Origin: Rhodococcus ruber NBRC 15591
GTDB taxonomy: Bacteria; Actinomycetota; Actinomycetes; Mycobacteriales; Mycobacteriaceae
Direction of reading: 5' to 3'
Length of the DNA stretch: 64,000 bases
Assembly (NCBI RefSeq): GCF_001894945.1
Contig: NZ_BCXE01000016.1
Location: 62,001 to 126,000, forward strand
The notes under the pieces were generated by a model, which was not told the DNA's origin, ran no database searches, and was given only the letters and a program-made list of their open reading frames with translations. This document shows, in pieces, positions 46,547 through 57,438 of the stretch. Numbering within the stretch: position 1 is the first letter of the stretch; the number at the start of each line of letters is the position of its first letter. A program made the translations under genes and the position numbers.

Positions 46547-48309
46547 CTGCCACTGTCGAGGATTCCGCTGTCCAGCGCCTGCTGCGTATTCGTCAGGTGT
46601 TCGTCGTAGTTGTCGGCGAACAGGGTCGTGCCCTGAGCGTCGATGGTCACGAAGTACGTCCAGTTCCCCGCCTCCGGGTTCTCCACGGCCTGCAGCGCCT
46701 CGATGCTCGGCGACGAGATCGGGGTGGCGGGCAGTCCCGGGCTCGCGTACGTGTTCCAGGGGGTGACCTGCGCCCGGTCGGCATCGGTGGTCGCCAGCTC
46801 GGTTTCGTCGAGGGCGTAGTTGACCGTCGAGTCGAACTGCAACGGCTGCCCGATCTCGAGCCGGTTGAGGATCACCCGGGCGACCTTCGAGAAGTCGTCC
46901 GGCAGCGCCTCGCGTTCCACGAGGGACGCGGCGACGAGCATCTCGTACGGCGTCAGTCCCACCTTCGCCGCAGCCTGGGTGATACCCGTCTCGTCGTAGC
47001 GCTCGGCGCTGGTGGAGACGAGGTACCGGAGTATGTCCGCTGCCCCGGCGCCGGGATCGAAGTCCCAGCGCCCCGCCGCGATGAGTCCCTCGAGCTGCCG
47101 GCTGCGGTCGGGCACGTTCGCGACGGCGGCCCGCGCCCATTCCGGCACACCGAGCGCGGCGAGGTCGGTGCTCGCACCCGCGGCGTCGAGTTCCTCGTAG
47201 GTCAGACACGTGCGTTGCCCGTCGCGTTCGAGGCAACTGGCCTCCGCGATGAGCGTGTAGATCCCCTTGCGCACGGCACCGGTGTTGACATCGCGGATGT
47301 CGTGCAACTGCCGGCCCTCGGAGATCACCAGCGCCCCGACCCGGTTCGCGGGGTCGACCAGCGCGGCGACGGCCTCGCGGGCGGGAAGCTTGCTGGCGAT
47401 CGAGTAGAAGCCCGGCTGCAACGAGTTCATGCCGGGGTTCTGGACGGCGGCGTTGTAGAAGGCGTCGGAGCTGGCGACGATGTCCGCTTCCTTGAAAGCG
47501 GCGCCGATCTGCTCGGCGGTGTCACCCGGGTGCACCTGCACGACGACGGCCGGACCGCCCGCACCGGTGTAATCGGGCGGCAGGTCGGGGCCGGTGAACT
47601 TCTGGTAGGCGAAGAACCCGCCGCCGAGGAGCAGAACCAGCACGGCCGCGACGGCGAGCATCCCGACGATCCGGCCGCGCGTGCGGCGGCCCCGGGCCGA
47701 GCGGGCGTGGGCCCGGCGGGCCGGGGACATCCCGACGGGCTCGGGGGCGGCACGGTCGGCGGAGTCGGTCCAGTCCCGTCCCGCCGCGGACGTCTCGGTG
47801 TGGCCGCGCGGATCGTCGTCGGCCGCGGCGTACCCGAACTGGTCGTAGCCCGACTCGTCGTAGGCGGGCCGCTGCTCGTAGTCGTCGTGTCGGTAGGCGC
47901 CCGGCGCGGGGTCGTATCCGTCGTGGTCGCGGGGGTCGTAGTCGGGCGGCTCGTAGCCCTGGGTCTCGTAGGTCCGGGCCTCGAAGACCTGGGTTTCGGA
48001 ACCCGGCTCGTCGGCGGGATGTCCACCGTAGGGCCGGCGCTCGGGCTGCGACGGGGCGCCGGGGTCGTATTCGTCGAGCCGGTAGACGTGCTCGGTGGTC
48101 GGGGCGTCGTCGTAGGGATGCCCACCGGCCGGATGCGGTGGCGGCTCGTAGCGGTGCCCGCCCCCGGTGTGGTCCGGCGGCTGCGAAGCCTCCGTCCCGT
48201 GCCGCGGCCGGTACCACTCGTCCTGCTGGGCGGGTTCGAACCCGGGACGATCCCCGGAGACGTGGTTCGCCCCGGTGGACTCGTCGTCCGGCCTCCCGTG
48301 CCGGCTCAT
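46543..48309 (-). CDS. mltG: Endolytic transglycosylase MltG
   Basis: A 588-residue protein. The first 200 residues are disordered and rich in Tyr, Asp, Pro and Gly (repeated YEPPDYDP-like units). A basic stretch and one membrane helix follow (about 215-237, [22 protein letters not shown]), then the YceG domain with catalytic Glu in [10 protein letters not shown] and [21 protein letters not shown]. It cuts nascent peptidoglycan strands in the periplasm. It overlaps both ruvX and aroE by four bases. Confidence 0.94.
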   Translation of the reverse strand: MSRHGRPDDESTGANHVSGDRPGFEPAQQDEWYRPRHGTEASQPPDHTGGGHRYEPPPHPAGGHPYDDAPTTEHVYRLDEYDPGAPSQPERRPYGGHPADEPGSETQVFEARTYETQGYEPPDYDPRDHDGYDPAPGAYRHDDYEQRPAYDESGYDQFGYAAADDDPRGHTETSAAGRDWTDSADRAAPEPVGMSPARRAHARSARGRRTRGRIVGMLAVAAVLVLLLGGGFFAYQKFTGPDLPPDYTGAGGPAVVVQVHPGDTAEQIGAAFKEADIVASSDAFYNAAVQNPGMNSLQPGFYSIASKLPAREAVAALVDPANRVGALVISEGRQLHDIRDVNTGAVRKGIYTLIAEASCLERDGQRTCLTYEELDAAGASTDLAALGVPEWARAAVANVPDRSRQLEGLIAAGRWDFDPGAGAADILRYLVSTSAERYDETGITQAAAKVGLTPYEMLVAASLVEREALPDDFSKVARVILNRLEIGQPLQFDSTVNYALDETELATTDADRAQVTPWNTYASPGLPATPISSPSIEALQAVENPEAGNWTYFVTIDAQGTTLFADNYDEHLTNTQQALDSGILDSGR

Positions 48310-48827
48310 CGTCCGCTCTCCGGCTTGCCGTCCTCGGCCACGTTCACCACTGCACTCCGCTCGTCCAACCAACCCTGCAAGATGGCGACGGCGGCGGCCT
48401 GGTCGATCACCGGCCGCGCACCGCGCGCACTGACTCCGCTCTCGCGGAGGGCCCGCGCCGCAGTGACCGTCGTGAATCGTTCGTCGGCCATCCGCACGGG
48501 AATCCCGGTCAGCCGCCGGCGCAACCGTCCCGCGAAATCACGGGCCAGTTTCGCGGCCTTGCCGGGCTCCCCGCGCAGGGTCTGCGGCAGTCCGACGATA
48601 ACCTCCACGGCCTCGTACTCCGTGACGATGTCCACAATGCGCCGGATATCCGGCGCGTCGGGCCCGCGTTCCTTCGAGCGCGGCACGGTCTCGACCGGGG
48701 TGGCCAGGATCCCGTCCGGATCCGACGAGGCGACGCCGATCCGGACACTTCCGACATCGATGCCGATGCGGCGGCCGCGGCCGGGATCGTCGACACCCGG
48801 GCGGTCGGGACCGGCGAAGTCGGCCAC
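48306..48827 (-). CDS. ruvX: Holliday junction resolvase-like RuvX/YqgF
   Basis: A 173-residue RNase H-fold protein with [18 protein letters not shown], the loop [16 protein letters not shown] and the C-terminal [13 protein letters not shown] plus [18 protein letters not shown]. Acidic nuclease residues are present. Proposed roles are Holliday resolution or pre-16S rRNA processing. The GTG start is two bases after the alaS stop. Confidence 0.94.
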   Translation of the reverse strand: MADFAGPDRPGVDDPGRGRRIGIDVGSVRIGVASSDPDGILATPVETVPRSKERGPDAPDIRRIVDIVTEYEAVEVIVGLPQTLRGEPGKAAKLARDFAGRLRRRLTGIPVRMADERFTTVTAARALRESGVSARGARPVIDQAAAVAILQGWLDERSAVVNVAEDGKPESGR

Positions 48828-48829
48828 GA

Positions 48830-51496
48830 TCAGCCGGCCAGCTCGCTGAGCCGGGCGCGGAACGCGGTCAACGCCGCGGGGATCCCGGCGGGGTCGGATC
48901 CCGATCCCTGTGCCATGTCGGGCTTGCCGCCGCCGCGGCCGCCGATGACCGGTCCGAAGCTCGAGACCAGGTCGCCGGCCTTGATGCCCTTGGCCTGCGC
49001 GGCCTTGGTGGTGGCGACGACGAACGGCACCTTGCCGTCGGCCGAACCGAGCAGCAGCACCACGGCGGGCTCGCTGCCGAGCCGGCCGCGGACGTCGGAG
49101 GCGAGGCTGCGCAGGTCGTTGCCGGCCACGCCCTCGGGGGCCGCCTCGGCGACGACGAGCAGATCACCGGTGCGCTGTGCCTTCTCGGCGAACGTGCCGG
49201 CCGAGGCGAGCACTGCGGCGGCGCGGGTGCGTTCGAGTTCCTTCTCGGCCGCCTTCAGCCGCTCGACCAGCGATTCGACGCGCGCAGGCACCTCCTCGGA
49301 GGGCACCTTCAGGGTCGAGGACAGACCGGCGAGCAGGGCCCGTTCCTTGGCCAGGTGCCGGTACGAGTCCAGGCCGACGTATGCCTCGACACGGCGCACA
49401 CCCGAGCCGACGGACTGCTCGCCGAGCAGGGTGACGGTGCCGACGTGGGAGGAGTGCTCGACGTGCGTGCCACCGCACAGCTCCATCGAGAACGGGCCGC
49501 CGATCTCCACGACGCGGACCTCGTCGCCGTAGTTCTCGCCGAACAGCGCCATCGCACCCATCTTCTTGGCCTTGTCCAGGTCCGTGACGAAGGTGTTGAC
49601 CGGGTAGTTCGCCGCGACCGCCTCGTTGGTGACGGCCTCGATGTCGGCCTTCTGCTGCTCGCTGAGCGCACCGGGCCAGGAGAAGTCGAACCGCAGGTAG
49701 CCCGGCTTGTTCAGCGAACCCGCCTGCACGGCGTTGGGGCCGAGGACTTCGCGCAGCGCGGCGTGGACCAGGTGGGTACCCGAGTGGCCCTGCGTGGCGC
49801 CCTTGCGCCAGGACGGGTCGACCTGCACGAGGACGGCGTCGCCCTCGGTGACCTGGCCCTCGAGCACGGTCACCTTGTGCACCCACAGCTGCTTGGCGAT
49901 CTTCTGGACGTCGTTGACCTTGATGCGCAGGCCGCCGGCGGTGATGGTGCCGACGTCGGCGATCTGTCCGCCGGACTCGGCGTAGAGGGGGCTGCGGTCG
50001 AGGATCAACTCGACGTCCTGGCCGGCCTGCGCCGCGTGCAGCCGCTCCCCGCCGGTGATGACGGCCAGCACCGTCGCCTCGGTCACCAGCTCGGTGAAGC
50101 CGGTGAACTCGGTGGGGCCGCGGTCGAGCAGTTCCTTGTAGACGGTCAGGTCGGCGTGGGCGTGCTTGCGGGCACGGGCGTCGTCCTTGGCGCGCTGACG
50201 CTGCTCGGCCATGAGGGAACGGAAGCCGTCCTCGTCGACGGTCAGGCCCGCCTCGGAGGCCATCTCCAGCGTCAGGTCGATGGGGAACCCGTAGGTGTCG
50301 TGCAGAGTGAAGGCTTCGGTGCCACCGAGAACGGACCTGCCCTGCGCCTTCGCGGACTCGACCGCGCCCTCGAACAGCTTGCTGCCGGTGCCCAGGGTCT
50401 TGAGGAACGCCGTCTCCTCACCGACGGCGACGGTCTCGATGCGCGAGAAGTCCGTCGCCAGCTCCGGATAGGACGGGCTCATGGTGTCGCGCACGACGGC
50501 CATGAACTCGGCCATCGTCGGCGCGTCGGCGCCGAGCAGGCGCGCGGAACGCACGATTCGGCGCAGCAGGCGGCGCAGGACGTAGCCGCGCCCGTCGTTG
50601 CCGGGGTTGACGCCGTCGACGATGAGCATGGCGGCGGTGCGGGCGTGGTCGGCGATGACCCGGAAACGCACGTCCGAGGCATGGTCGGCGCCGTAGACGC
50701 TGCCGGTGAGCTCGGCGGCCTTGTCGATGACCGGGCGCAGCAGGTCGGTCTCGTAGACGTTCTCGACGCCCTGGAGCAGGAACGCGACTCGCTCGACACC
50801 CATGCCGGTGTCGATGTTCTTCTTCGGCAGTGGCCCGAGGATCGGGTAGCCCTCCTTGGCCCCGCCCTCCCCGCGCTCGTTCTGCATGAACACGAGGTTC
50901 CAGATCTCGATGTAGCGGTCCTCGTCGGCCTCGGGGCCGCCCGGGGCGCCGTATTCGGGGCCGCGGTCGTAGAAGATCTCCGAGCAGGGGCCACAGGGAC
51001 CGGGGATGCCCATGGACCAGTAGTTGTCCTTCATGCCGCGGCGCTGGATGCGCTCGGCGGGGACGCCGATCTTGTCGTGCCAGATCGAGTACGCCTCGTC
51101 GTCGTCCAGATACACCGTCGCCCAGAGCTTCTCGGGATCGATGCCGTAGCCGCCGTCGTCGACGGAGCCGGTCAGCAACGACCACGCGTGCCCGATCGCC
51201 TCTTCCTTGAAGTAGTCGCCGAACGAGAAGTTGCCGGCCATCTGGAAGAACGTGTTGTGCCGGGTGGTGATGCCCACCTCCTCGATGTCGAGGGTGCGCA
51301 CGCACTTCTGCACCGAGGTCGCGGTGCTGAACGGCGGGGTCTGCTGGCCGAGGAAGTAGGGCACGAACGGGACCATGCCGGCGTTGACGAACAGCAGGTT
51401 CGGATCGGCCAGGATCAGCGACGCGCTGGGCACCTCGGTGTGGCCGGCCTTCACGAAGTGGTCGAGAAAGCGCCTGCGGATCTCGTGGGTCTGCAC
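48830..51496 (-). CDS. alaS: Alanyl-tRNA synthetase
   Basis: An 888-residue class II synthetase: N-terminal catalytic domain ([37 protein letters not shown]), the editing domain with zinc ligands in [11 protein letters not shown] and [10 protein letters not shown], and a C-terminal DHHA1 domain ([15 protein letters not shown]). GTG 51496 starts the canonical [13 protein letters not shown] and has an AGAGGA site. It leads alaS-ruvX-mltG-aroE. Confidence 0.97.
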   Translation of the reverse strand: MQTHEIRRRFLDHFVKAGHTEVPSASLILADPNLLFVNAGMVPFVPYFLGQQTPPFSTATSVQKCVRTLDIEEVGITTRHNTFFQMAGNFSFGDYFKEEAIGHAWSLLTGSVDDGGYGIDPEKLWATVYLDDDEAYSIWHDKIGVPAERIQRRGMKDNYWSMGIPGPCGPCSEIFYDRGPEYGAPGGPEADEDRYIEIWNLVFMQNERGEGGAKEGYPILGPLPKKNIDTGMGVERVAFLLQGVENVYETDLLRPVIDKAAELTGSVYGADHASDVRFRVIADHARTAAMLIVDGVNPGNDGRGYVLRRLLRRIVRSARLLGADAPTMAEFMAVVRDTMSPSYPELATDFSRIETVAVGEETAFLKTLGTGSKLFEGAVESAKAQGRSVLGGTEAFTLHDTYGFPIDLTLEMASEAGLTVDEDGFRSLMAEQRQRAKDDARARKHAHADLTVYKELLDRGPTEFTGFTELVTEATVLAVITGGERLHAAQAGQDVELILDRSPLYAESGGQIADVGTITAGGLRIKVNDVQKIAKQLWVHKVTVLEGQVTEGDAVLVQVDPSWRKGATQGHSGTHLVHAALREVLGPNAVQAGSLNKPGYLRFDFSWPGALSEQQKADIEAVTNEAVAANYPVNTFVTDLDKAKKMGAMALFGENYGDEVRVVEIGGPFSMELCGGTHVEHSSHVGTVTLLGEQSVGSGVRRVEAYVGLDSYRHLAKERALLAGLSSTLKVPSEEVPARVESLVERLKAAEKELERTRAAAVLASAGTFAEKAQRTGDLLVVAEAAPEGVAGNDLRSLASDVRGRLGSEPAVVLLLGSADGKVPFVVATTKAAQAKGIKAGDLVSSFGPVIGGRGGGKPDMAQGSGSDPAGIPAALTAFRARLSELAG

Positions 51497-51703
51497 GTCG
51501 ATGGTCCTCTTTGTCTGACGGTGTGGACTACCGTGCCCGTCCGGACACGGCGAATCGGCCATCGTTCAGCCTATCGCGCCGACGTCGGCGGCCGCCGTGA
51601 GCATCCGCCGGGCGTGAGCGAAGTATCGTTCGGCCCTGTCGACCGGCGGCCCGAGGCGGCACAGCGACCGTCGACGGACCGGCTGACACCCGGCGGTACG
51701 CGC

Positions 51704-52804
51704 TCAGTCGAACTGCAGCGGCAGCTTCGCGAATCCGCCGATCGGATAGCGGGCGCGCACGGCGGCGCACCCGTCGGCCGGCATGATCCGCGCGGTGCGG
51801 CCGAGCAACTCCTCGAACAGCACCCTCAGCTCGAGCCGGGCCAGCGGGGCGCCCGGGCAGTAGTGCACGCCCCGGCCGTAGACCAGGTTGTCGGCGGGGT
51901 CGCGGTCGAGCCGGAACTCGTCGGGGTCACCGAAGACCGCCCCGTCCCGGTTCACCGACGCCCACAGCACCTGTACCCGCGCATCGACGGGCAGCGGGCA
52001 ACCGGCGACCCGGCGCTCGGCAGTTACCCGGCGGCGGCTGGCGACGAACGGCGGGTCGATCCGCAGGATCTCGTCGCTCGCGGCAACGAGCAGCGTCGGG
52101 TCCGCCCGCAGCCGGTCCTGCACCTGGGGGTGGTTCGCCAGGAAGCCGGCGACCACGCCGACGCTCGCGGCGATCGTCGACAGCTCGCCGACGGTCCAGT
52201 TGCGCACGATCGAGACGATCTCCTCGTCGCGCAGCGGCCGGCCGTCCACGGTTTCGTGCAGCAGTTCGCCCGTGGGATCGGTGACGGGCTCGCCGCGACG
52301 GGCGTCGAGCTGGGCGCGGATGTGGCCGTCGAACTCGACGGCGATCGTCGACAGCGCCGTCCGGTCCCCGGCGCGGGTGGCGCGACGATTCTTCTCCGCC
52401 CACGCCCGCAGCGGCGCCCGCAGCGCATCGGGCCAGCCCATGAACGCGCACGTGACGTTGTCGGCGAACGGCTCGGCCAGCACGGACATCACCTCGACCG
52501 CGCGTCCGCGGGGCAGTGCGGCGGCCAGTTCGGCGGCGACGGCGCGGCAGGCCGGTTCGAACGCGGCGAGCCGCTCGGCGGTGAAATAGCGGTCGACGAC
52601 GGCGCGGTACGCGCGGTGCCGTTCCCCGTCGAGTCCGTTGGGGATCTGCAGGTGCCGGGACACGGCATTGGAGAACGTCGCGGGGTCGTCCAGGATCCGC
52701 ACGGCCTCGGCGTGTCCGAAGACGGTCCAGCTGCGGTCACCGTCGTACGCGATCGGCCCGCGGGCCCGCATCGCGTCGTACCCGGCGACCTGATCCGCCT
52801 GCAC
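51704..52804 (-). CDS. Cytochrome P450
   Basis: A heme monooxygenase with Cys316 in YGRGVHYCPGAPLARLELR, the K-helix ExxR in DEILRIDPP and an I-helix GELSTIAASVG. P450-like sequence (DTAHAEWDPRSEAVQADQV) continues 14 codons upstream of this GTG to an ATC at 52846 that has an AGGAGG site five bases ahead and no ATG, GTG or TTG before the in-frame stop. Either ATC is used (380 residues) or the protein is short. No ferredoxin or reductase is adjacent; substrate unknown. Confidence 0.9.
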   Translation of the reverse strand: MQADQVAGYDAMRARGPIAYDGDRSWTVFGHAEAVRILDDPATFSNAVSRHLQIPNGLDGERHRAYRAVVDRYFTAERLAAFEPACRAVAAELAAALPRGRAVEVMSVLAEPFADNVTCAFMGWPDALRAPLRAWAEKNRRATRAGDRTALSTIAVEFDGHIRAQLDARRGEPVTDPTGELLHETVDGRPLRDEEIVSIVRNWTVGELSTIAASVGVVAGFLANHPQVQDRLRADPTLLVAASDEILRIDPPFVASRRRVTAERRVAGCPLPVDARVQVLWASVNRDGAVFGDPDEFRLDRDPADNLVYGRGVHYCPGAPLARLELRVLFEELLGRTARIMPADGCAAVRARYPIGGFAKLPLQFD

Positions 52805-52878
52805 CGCCTCCGAGCGGGGATCCCACTCCGCGTGCGCCGTGTCGATGGTCGCCTCCTCGCCTCGGTGCCCGGATCACG

Positions 52879-54288
52879 CTAACGCGCGCCGCGCACGATC
52901 CGTCGGAGTTTCGGCACCCGCTGTGCCAGCTCGCGCTCGGCGCCGTGGCCGGTCGGGGTGTAGTAGTCGACGCCGACGAGTTCGTCGGGCGCGTACTGCT
53001 GTGCCAGCACGCCGTCGGGGTGGTCGTGCGGGTAGCGGTAGCCGACGGCGTTGCCGAGCTTCTGGGCGCCTGCGTAGTGGCCGTCGCGCAGATGCGCCGG
53101 CACCGACCCGGACCGGCCGGCCTTGACGTCGGCGATCGCGGCGCCGAGCGCGGCGGTGACCGCACCCGACTTGGGTGCGGTGGCGATGTGGATGGTGGCC
53201 TGCGCCAGGGCGAGCTGGGCCTCGGGCATGCCGACGAGCTGCACGACCTGCGCGGCCGCGGTCGCCGTCTGCAGCGCGGTCGGATCGGCCATGCCGACCT
53301 CCTCGCTGGCCTGGATCATCAGCCGCCGCGCGATGAACCGCGGGTCCTCCCCCGCGACGATCATCCGCGCGAGGTAGTGCAGCGCGGCGTCGACGTCGGA
53401 GCCGCGCAGCGACTTGATGAACGCGCTCGCGACGTCGTAGTGCTGGTCGCCGTCGCGGTCGTAGCGCACCGCGGCCTTGTCGATGCTCGACTCGACGGTC
53501 GGCAGGTCGATCGTCGCGCCCGTACCGCCGCGGTCGAGGGCGGTCTCGGCGGCCGCCTCGAGGGCGGTCAGCGCGCGGCGTGCGTCGCCACCGGCGAGGC
53601 GCACCAGGTGCTCGAGCGCGTCGTCGGTGATCTGCACGCTTCCACCGAGGCCGCGTTCGTCGGTGCGGGCCCGCTCGAGCAGGGCCCGGATGTCGTCGGG
53701 GCCCAGCGGTTGCAGCTGCAGCACCAGGGAGCGGGACAGCAGCGGGGCAACGACGGAGAACGACGGATTCTCGGTGGTGGCGGCCACGAGCAGCACGATC
53801 CGGTTCTCCACCGCGGCGAGCAGCGCGTCCTGCTGGGTCTTGGAGAAGCGGTGCACCTCGTCGATGAAGAGCACGGTCTGCTCGCCGGCGCTCAGGCGGC
53901 GACGGGCCAGGTCGATCACGGCCCGCACGTCCTTGACGCCGGCCGACAGCGCGGACAGTGCCTCGAAGCGTCGACCGGTGGCGCCGGAGATGAGGGAGGC
54001 CAGGGTGGTCTTGCCGGTCCCGGGCGGGCCGTAGAGCACGACGGACGCGGCGCCGGAGCCCTCGACGAGGCGGCGCAGCGGCGCGCCGGGGGCGAGCAGG
54101 TGCTGCTGGCCGACGACTTCGCTCAGGTCGGCCGGGCGCATGCGGGCGGCGAGCGGTGCGTTCGGTCCGCCGCCGCGGGGCGGACGCGCCGCCGGTTGCG
54201 CGGGGTCGGGTTCGGGTTCGGCCGGGCGGGGGGCCTCGAACAAGGCGTCCGGGCCGGTGGGTTCCTCCGCTCCGAAGAAGGTGCTCAC
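52879..54288 (-). CDS. rarA: Replication-associated recombination protein A
   Basis: A 469-residue AAA+ ATPase of the RarA/MgsA/WRNIP1 family: Walker [14 protein letters not shown], Walker [17 protein letters not shown], sensor region [17 protein letters not shown], and the C-terminal clamp-loader-like domain with [17 protein letters not shown]-type sequence. The first 45 residues are Pro/Ala-rich and disordered. It acts at stalled forks. Confidence 0.95.
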   Translation of the reverse strand: MSTFFGAEEPTGPDALFEAPRPAEPEPDPAQPAARPPRGGGPNAPLAARMRPADLSEVVGQQHLLAPGAPLRRLVEGSGAASVVLYGPPGTGKTTLASLISGATGRRFEALSALSAGVKDVRAVIDLARRRLSAGEQTVLFIDEVHRFSKTQQDALLAAVENRIVLLVAATTENPSFSVVAPLLSRSLVLQLQPLGPDDIRALLERARTDERGLGGSVQITDDALEHLVRLAGGDARRALTALEAAAETALDRGGTGATIDLPTVESSIDKAAVRYDRDGDQHYDVASAFIKSLRGSDVDAALHYLARMIVAGEDPRFIARRLMIQASEEVGMADPTALQTATAAAQVVQLVGMPEAQLALAQATIHIATAPKSGAVTAALGAAIADVKAGRSGSVPAHLRDGHYAGAQKLGNAVGYRYPHDHPDGVLAQQYAPDELVGVDYYTPTGHGAERELAQRVPKLRRIVRGAR

Positions 54289-54332
54289 CCCACGAAGCTA
54301 CCGTCCCGTCCCGACGGCGGTCCGGGCCGACG

Positions 54333-54354
54333 GGACCGTGAACCGACCGTGAAC
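54333..54354. promoter_or_regulatory. Pho box (PhoP-type direct repeat)
   Basis: Two adjacent 11-base units, GGACCGTGAAC and CGACCGTGAAC, differ only in the first base. On the other strand they read GTTCACGGTCG then GTTCACGGTCC, the GTTCAC-type 11-base direct repeat bound by actinobacterial PhoP. They end 60 bases before the phoD start. Phosphate-starvation control is inferred. Confidence 0.7.
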
Positions 54355-54413
54355 GTTCAGGACGTTCGGCTGTGGTGCTTGCTCATCGCCGGGCACGCTG
54401 GTCTGATCGTCCG

Positions 54414-56081
54414 GTGCCCCCCACCGAACCTCGTGCCGTGTCGCGACGGACCGCGCTGCGCGCGGGCGGCGCCGTCCTCGGCGCCGCGGCCCTCGCGGCC
54501 GTCTGCGCCTCCCCCGCCTCGGCGCAGAACTCCGTGTTCGCACACGGCGTCGCCTCCGGCGACCCGCTGCCCGACCGGGTGATCCTGTGGACCCGCGTGA
54601 CCCCCGCCCCGGGCGCCGTGCCGGGTTCCGGCCTCGGCGCGGCGACGGCGGTCCGCTGGGAGGTCGCCACCGACGGCGATTTCCGCGACGTGGTGGCCTC
54701 GGGGTCCGTGACCACGTCCCCGGTGTCCGACCACACCGTCAAGGTCGACGCGACGGGCCTGGAACCGGACACCGCCTACGTCTACCGGTTCACCGCCGGC
54801 GACGTGTCCTCCCCCGTCGGCCGTACCCGCACCGCGCCGGGGCCGGACACGGACCCGGACCGCCTGCGGTTCGCGGTGGTGTCGTGCTCGAACTGGGAGG
54901 CCGGGTTCTTCGGCGTCTACCGGCATCTGGCGGCGCGCCCGGACCTCGATGCCGTCGTGCACCTCGGCGACTACCTGTACGAGTACGGCACGGGCGAGTA
55001 CGCCGCCGGTGACCGGGTGGTGCGCCCGCACGATCCGCGACACGAGATCGTCACCCTGGCGGACTACCGGATCCGGCACGGCCAGTACAAGAGCGATCCC
55101 GACCTGCAGCGATTGCACGCGCTGGTGCCGTGGATCGTGGTGTGGGACGACCACGAGAGCGCCAACGACGCCTGGTCCGGCGGCGCGGAGAATCACGATC
55201 CGGCCGTCGAGGGAATCTGGGCGGACCGGCGGGCCGCGGCCCTGCAGGCGTACCTCGAATGGCAGCCCGTCCGGCCGGGCGGCACCACCGACGCGCCCCG
55301 GTTGTACCGGCGGCTGCAGTTCGGGAGCCTGGCCGAGTTGTCGATGCTGGATCTGCGCAGCTACCGATCCGAGCAGGTGAACGGGCGCCGCCTCGACGAC
55401 CCGGAGCGCACCATCACCGGCGCCGAGCAGATGGCGTGGCTGACCGCGGGCGTCGCCAGTTCGGGCACGCGATGGCAGCTCGTCGGGAACCCGGTGATGA
55501 TCGCACCCGTGCTGCTGCCGCCGCTGGACGAGCGGACCACGGCGGCGCTGACCGCCGTCGCGGGGATCCCGGCTGCGGGGGCGCCGTTCAACGTCGACCA
55601 GTGGGACGGCTACCCCGCGGACCGGCGACGGCTGCTCGACGCGATTCGCGCCTCCGGCCGGGACGTGGTGTTCCTCACCGGCGACATCCACTCGTCGTGG
55701 GCCGCCGACATCCCTGTCGACGCCGCGAACTATCCGGGCGCAGGCACCGTGGCCACCGAGCTCGTGGTGCCCTCGGTGACCTCGGCGAACATCGACGAGT
55801 TGCTCGGCGTCGCGCCGCGCACCGTCTCCCCGTCGATCGAGGCGGCGGTACAGGCGACGAATCGCCACATCGGGTACGTCGAGCTGGATTCGCACGGCTT
55901 CGGAATCCTGGACGTGACCGCCGACGCGGTGCAGATGGACTGGTTCTACGTCCTCGATCCGACCGACCCGGGGACCGGCGTGCGGTACGGCACGAGCCGA
56001 CGGGTCGCAGCCGGCACGCCGCGGCTCGCCCCGGCCGGCCCGCTCGACCCCGGTGCGCACCGCCGGGCGGACCGGCCGTGA
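54414..56081 (+). CDS. phoD: PhoD-type alkaline phosphatase, Tat-exported
   Basis: A 555-residue protein with a Tat signal peptide (SRRTALRAGGAVLGAAAL, cleavage near ASA-QN), the N-terminal fibronectin-like PhoD domain and a metallophosphoesterase core showing HLGDYLYEYG, VWDDHESAND and LTGDIHSSW. It releases phosphate from mono- and diesters outside the membrane with Fe/Ca. GTG 54414 was chosen as the nearest start leaving a normal n-region; 54372 and 54438 are alternatives. A Pho box lies upstream and a second phosphatase is coupled downstream. Confidence 0.9.
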   Translation: MPPTEPRAVSRRTALRAGGAVLGAAALAAVCASPASAQNSVFAHGVASGDPLPDRVILWTRVTPAPGAVPGSGLGAATAVRWEVATDGDFRDVVASGSVTTSPVSDHTVKVDATGLEPDTAYVYRFTAGDVSSPVGRTRTAPGPDTDPDRLRFAVVSCSNWEAGFFGVYRHLAARPDLDAVVHLGDYLYEYGTGEYAAGDRVVRPHDPRHEIVTLADYRIRHGQYKSDPDLQRLHALVPWIVVWDDHESANDAWSGGAENHDPAVEGIWADRRAAALQAYLEWQPVRPGGTTDAPRLYRRLQFGSLAELSMLDLRSYRSEQVNGRRLDDPERTITGAEQMAWLTAGVASSGTRWQLVGNPVMIAPVLLPPLDERTTAALTAVAGIPAAGAPFNVDQWDGYPADRRRLLDAIRASGRDVVFLTGDIHSSWAADIPVDAANYPGAGTVATELVVPSVTSANIDELLGVAPRTVSPSIEAAVQATNRHIGYVELDSHGFGILDVTADAVQMDWFYVLDPTDPGTGVRYGTSRRVAAGTPRLAPAGPLDPGAHRRADRP

Positions 56082-57352
56082 GGCGGCCCGCCGGGGCGAT
56101 CGACCGGCGCACGATGCTCGCGGGCACGGCCGTGCTGGCCGGCGCGGCCCTGATCGGCGCGGCACCGGCGAGGGCGGCCACGTCGGCGCTGGTTCCGGAC
56201 GCGGACGTGCACGTCCTCGTCGTCGACGGGATGCGTCCGGACGAGCTCGCGCCGGGTCTCACGCCGCATCTCGTGGCGCTCGCCGACGCCGGCACCCGGT
56301 ACACCGCGGCCCGGGCGATTCCGGTGGCCGAGACGCTGCCCAACCATGCGGCGATGATGACCGGTGTGCTGCCGCACCGGAACGGGGTGCCCGCGAATTC
56401 GGTCTTCGACCCGGCGCTCGGACGCACCCGGGACCTGGATCGGCCGGCCGACCTGCGCGCCGCCACGGTGCTCGACCGGTTGTCCCGCGAACTGGGGTTG
56501 ACGACGGCGAGCGTGCTGTCCAAGCGGTACCTGCACGGCTTGTTCGGCGGTCGCGCGTCGGTGGCGTGGGATCCGGTGCCGCTGCTCCCGCTCACCGAGC
56601 ACGCCCCGGACCGGTTCACGGTCGACGCGCTGATCTCCGTGGTGGACGAGCGGTCTCCGCGGTTCACGTTCACCAATCTCGGCGACGTGGACCGCGTCGG
56701 GCACCTGGACGTGCTCGGCGCGTCACTGCGGCTCGCCCGGACGGCGGCGCTGCGCTCGGCGGACGAGCAGGTGGCGCGGTTCGTCGAGTTCCTGCGCGCG
56801 ACAGGGCGGTGGGAACGCTCGGTGCTGATGGTGCTGGCCGACCACGGGATGGACTGGTCGGCGCCGGACCAGGTGATCGGACTCGTCGACGTGCTCGGCG
56901 CCGACCCGCTGCTCGCCGGCTCGGTGCGCACCGCGCAGAACGGTGGCGCGAACCTGCTGTACTGGGTCGGCGATCCGGCGGCCCGTCTCGAGGCGGTCGC
57001 GCGGATGCGGGAGGTGACCTCCGCCGTGCCGGGCGTGGCCGAGTTGTACGCGGGAGCGGATCTGGGTCTCGGGGCGGCCGCGGGCGATCTGGTCGCGCTG
57101 TGCGACGCGGGGTGGCGGTTCTCCGATCCGAGCCCGCTGTCGAATCCGATCCCGGGCAATCACGGTCACGCCGCGACCGTCGAGATCCCGTTCTTCGTCG
57201 CCGGCGGGCACGCCAGCCTCCGCCGGGGCTCGACGGTCTCCGAGCCCGTCCGCACCCTCGACGTCGCCCCTACGGTCGCGGCGCTGTTCGGGCTGGCCGA
57301 GCCGCCGGGCGGCTGGGACGGCCGCGCGGCGACGCACGCCTTCGCCGGGTGA
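56078..57352 (+). CDS. Tat-exported nucleotide pyrophosphatase/phosphodiesterase-like protein
   Basis: A 424-residue alkaline-phosphatase-superfamily enzyme. A Tat-like signal (IDRRTMLAGTAVLAGAALIG) leads to VLVVDGMRPDE (first metal Asp), the nucleophile Thr in AETLPNHAAMMTGVLP, LADHGMDW and late GNHGHAATVEIPFF. It probably hydrolyses phosphodiesters or pyrophosphates outside the cell. Its GTG overlaps the phoD TGA (GTGA), so both should respond to the same Pho box. Confidence 0.9.
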   Translation: MRRPAGAIDRRTMLAGTAVLAGAALIGAAPARAATSALVPDADVHVLVVDGMRPDELAPGLTPHLVALADAGTRYTAARAIPVAETLPNHAAMMTGVLPHRNGVPANSVFDPALGRTRDLDRPADLRAATVLDRLSRELGLTTASVLSKRYLHGLFGGRASVAWDPVPLLPLTEHAPDRFTVDALISVVDERSPRFTFTNLGDVDRVGHLDVLGASLRLARTAALRSADEQVARFVEFLRATGRWERSVLMVLADHGMDWSAPDQVIGLVDVLGADPLLAGSVRTAQNGGANLLYWVGDPAARLEAVARMREVTSAVPGVAELYAGADLGLGAAAGDLVALCDAGWRFSDPSPLSNPIPGNHGHAATVEIPFFVAGGHASLRRGSTVSEPVRTLDVAPTVAALFGLAEPPGGWDGRAATHAFAG

Positions 57353-57438
57353 GTTCGATGGCCCCTCCCCCCTTCCACCGCCCGCCGCCGCGCGTGACAA
57401 TGGAAGGGCAGTAACCGTTTTCAACGGAGGAGGCAGTG

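Noticed and set aside
46435-48849. 804-codon plus frame opposite mltG and ruvX
   Set aside because: Shadow of mltG/ruvX; no domain, and it contradicts the tight ATGA overlaps on the minus strand.
49355-52882. 1175-codon plus-strand frame opposite alaS and P450
   Set aside because: Antisense shadow: the minus strand carries clear AlaRS and P450 motifs, and the plus frame has no recognisable domain.
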